In this document: positions 61,520-64,000 of the stretch, in pieces
Layout of the letters: each line of letters opens with the position of its first letter
Position numbering within the stretch: position 1 is the stretch's first letter
Origin: Toxotes chatareus
Taxonomy: Eukaryota > Chordata > Actinopteri > Toxotidae
NCBI GenBank assembly: GCA_016801885.1
Contig: CM028895.1
Coordinates: 8,518,001 to 8,582,000, forward strand
Reading direction: 5' to 3'
Length of the DNA: 64,000 nucleotides
Position numbers and translations under genes: made by a program
Notes under the pieces: generated by a model
Seen by the model: only the letters and a program-made list of their open reading frames with translations
Told to the model about the DNA's origin: nothing
Databases searched by the model: none

Positions 61520-61984
61520 GTAAAGAGTACAGAGTAAAAACTCTGTACTCTATTTTACTTAAGTAAAAATATTTTAATATTATCAACAAAGGGTATTTAT
61601 TGTACCAAAAGCAGGTAAATAAACAGGCAGAGTGGCCCCTGTCTGTGTTAATTGGTGGTAGATTATATTGTTGGTTCATTGTTTTGATGCATTTGCACAT
61701 AAGCAGCAATTAATGATTATATCTGGTTGAGGTGAACATAATTTGTATTTTATATTTTCTATATTGTTTGGTTGTTTAATATCACAAAGAATCATGGCTT
61801 ATATGCTCATTGCAGGGTTTTTTTTTAAATAATCTGCAAACTTAAGTACAATTTCATTTTTCCTGAGGTGTGGTGGAACTGCATTGTAAAGTAGCATGAA
61901 ATGGAAATATTCAAGTAAAATAACTGAAAACTGTTCTTAAGTACAGTCCTCAAGTAAATGTGCTGAGTTACTTTCCACCACAGC
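61520..61984 (-). repeat. diverged hAT-like non-autonomous DNA transposon (MITE)
   Basis: The right end reads, on the minus strand, CTGTGGTGGAAAGTAACTCA, then TTTACTTGAGGACTGTACTTAAG, then TTACTTGAATATTTCCATTTCATGCTACTTTAC. This strongly resembles a short element common in percomorph genomes that begins CAGTGGTGGAAAGTAAC. The left limit is uncertain and is taken as the palindromic region near 61520. It has no coding capacity. Confidence 0.6.
61524..61568. repeat. adjacent perfect hairpin and 16-bp palindrome
   Basis: AGAGTACAGAGT (61524-61535), then AAAA, then its perfect reverse complement ACTCTGTACTCT (61540-61551). Directly after it is the perfect palindrome TTTTACTTAAGTAAAA (61553-61568). 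Both probably belong to the neighbouring MITE-like element. Confidence 0.9.
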
Positions 61985-62181
61985 ACTCTGTTTTCAGGTC
62001 AATGGCTTTTACTGTTATTGGACTGGGACTGTGATATACGAGTCGTGTGTTTTGTCATCACAGTAAATCTCAGACACCTCAGCTGTAGAGATTAGAGCAG
62101 CCCAACACATGACTATGCTATGATTTACCATTTGTCCTTCAAATGCTCCGACTCCCACCAGCACTAAAGACAAACCGTTAT

Positions 62182-62183
<2 letters not shown>

Positions 62184-62215
<32 letters not shown>
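62184..62215. repeat. (AC)16 microsatellite
   Basis: An uninterrupted AC run of about 32 bp in non-coding DNA. Confidence 0.95.
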
Positions 62216-62217
<2 letters not shown>

Positions 62218-62668
62218 ACCTCGCACATCTTCCACTGTGCTCTCCGTGATGCAGTTAGTGCTGCATCAGGACCAGAGCTGATGAAAAATGGATGTGCAAA
62301 AAAAGAGCAACAGAGAGGAAGGCAGCAAAGGAGGTGAACAGGTTCATCGAAGACTGGATGAGGGAGGGAATGAGGAACCCTCTTTTTAAGCATTCCTCTT
62401 AGAGAGCTAAAAAAAATACCTGATGGAGCTCTCTGATGCTGAAAAGCCAGAGATTCAGGGAGAGGGTCCTTTAGCTGATAACAAAGACTGTTCTCACCAG
62501 AAAAACAACAGCATTAGCCGTTTGTTCTAATACATAAAATGACTCACATTTATTATTTGCTGATACGTGAGGTCCTGTAGTCTTGAAAATAATGTTCTCT
62601 CTCAGGAGCAACAGCAAAAGTAAAAGGTTGAAACCTCTCAGACGGCATTTGCATTTAATAATATCAAA

Positions 62669-62716
62669 TGTCTATGTGCTACATACTGTCTATGTGCTAC
62701 ATACTGTCTATGTGCC
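62669..62716. repeat. 18-bp tandem repeat, about 2.6 copies
   Basis: The unit TGTCTATGTGCTACATAC is present at 62669-62686 and 62687-62704 as exact copies, followed by a partial copy TGTCTATGTGCC. Confidence 0.9.
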
Positions 62717-64000
62717 TTTGTTAGCTAACAACTACCTATAAACTGCCATAAACACATGGATGGGGACTTCCAAAAAAGATTGCATATGTGTCCTGCTGCA
62801 TTTACACCTTTTCAACATCTGGCAAGATCTTTTCTTTCTCCAACCCTGTCCCAAGTGATCTTCATTCAGTTTTTCACCAATGCTTCTTGGTTGCATTTAG
62901 ACTTAGTTTTTTTGTTTTTCTTTTGACATTGGTTTGCATTAAAATTTGCCAAAAAGGTGTGAAGTGGCTAAGTGTAAATGGAGTACATTTATGACAGCAC
63001 ACTGTGTCTCCTACCAGCAGTACAAAACGGCTTCTTTAAACCAAGACCACAATCTTTCCCTAAACCAAAAGTTGTCTTAAATACTTTAAGCTCTGTGAGA
63101 TTGAGAGCCATTTTGTTTCAGTCAGACAAAATGGGAGGCCTGGAGCATCTCCACTGTTGTTGTTTTACAGAGTAAGATCTAACAGGTGCATGGAAAGAGA
63201 GGAAAATGAATCATGGACCTAAAAGAGAAGAGGGTGAAACAACAGTGGAGGAAAGATGGGTGAGCTAGTCCACAGAGGCTCATGATGTATGAGGTAAGAT
63301 GTTATTTTCGGCACAGTGTCGCAGTGGAGGAGCCAGTACAGAGAATGTTTTTGAAATATTGAACATGTAAAAACCAGGAGACTCCTCTTTTGAGATGAGA
63401 AGCATGCCTCATGAGTTCTAACTTTTAGACATCGACAAGGGAGTAAATAACTTTATCTGAAGCCCCCCAAAGTCAGCCAACAACGATCATGAACGGATGA
63501 TGGGTTCAAAAGGAGCTTCTGTGAGAGATGAGAAAAGGAATTAATCAGATTGTTTGCTAGACTACAATCTAATTATGCATGGACATGTATCCCTATATAT
63601 TCACGACGCTATAAGTGGAAGTTATCTTCTGCTTACTAAGGCAAATATCACACTACATTGTGATGCTGAGGGAAGAAAAGCCTCTCAAACTTAGTGGAGC
63701 AATAGAGAAAGGCTGCGTTAAATAAGGTCGCTGATGTGGCAGAGTGCTCCAATCATAATGATTGACTGGGACAGAGCAGCTGTAATGGTCTCTGTGGGGC
63801 AGTGAACAAGTCGAGCCCAGCGGGCTTGACCTGGGATATTCAATAACACATCATCACCACGAGACAGCGATTCTCAGGGAGGAAAACCCCCTGCTTCAAC
63901 TCCAACATCACGACTGCCAAGGATAAAACACTGATACTGCAGGGTCATGTGTGTTTGTGCGCTGCACATCTAGCCTCTAAACTGAAGAGATGGTCATCTT

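Overview
The window is vertebrate nuclear DNA, almost certainly from a spiny-rayed (percomorph-type) teleost fish. It has GT-AG introns, long AT-rich non-coding stretches, (GT)n microsatellites and several interspersed repeats typical of fish genomes. Its genes match vertebrate proteins that sit together in one known block (human 6q25.1). I found four protein-coding genes. All splice models below were assembled by eye from reading frame, splice sites and remembered family sequence, with no alignment run. There is no operon, CRISPR array, prophage or bacterial-type system, and I saw no sign of a wholly new system.

Layout. (1) 1-10.5 kb, minus strand: esr1 (estrogen receptor alpha). All nine coding exons are present in about 9.4 kb; joined, they give one open frame of 594 residues. 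A probable upstream untranslated exon lies near 10.4 kb. (2) 13.0-15.5 kb, minus strand: armt1 (DUF89 / acidic residue methyltransferase 1), five exons, 451 residues, with a 46-bp minisatellite in intron 1. (3) 15.5-22 kb: non-coding, with a CpG-rich patch at 19.0-19.7 kb that probably holds the zbtb2 promoter and 5' exon. (4) 22.1-24.3 kb, plus strand: zbtb2 (BTB-zinc finger repressor), two coding exons, 529 residues, then a probable 3' UTR of about 3.4 kb. (5) 31.7-50.8 kb, minus strand: akap12 (gravin/SSeCKS). One 4.37-kb exon holds nearly all of the coding sequence. Two alternative upstream exons were found: a short-isoform first exon at 40.2 kb encoding eight residues, and an internal exon of the long isoform at 50.7 kb. 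The long isoform's first coding exon was not found and may lie beyond 64 kb. (6) 50.8-64 kb: non-coding, upstream of or intronic to akap12, rich in repeats.

These genes are not one pathway. They form a conserved neighbourhood: esr1 (nuclear hormone receptor), armt1 (protein carboxyl methylation / phosphometabolite repair), zbtb2 (transcriptional repressor) and akap12 (PKA/PKC scaffold). Relative order and strands match human ESR1-ARMT1-ZBTB2-AKAP12. CCDC170 and RMND1, which lie within this block in human, were not seen. The most interesting points are a probable intron gain in esr1 flanked by a 9-nt repeat, loss of the start codon for the long esr1 isoform, a C-terminal extension of its F domain, the recovered 25-nt coding exon of akap12, and the hairpin-forming minisatellite in armt1.
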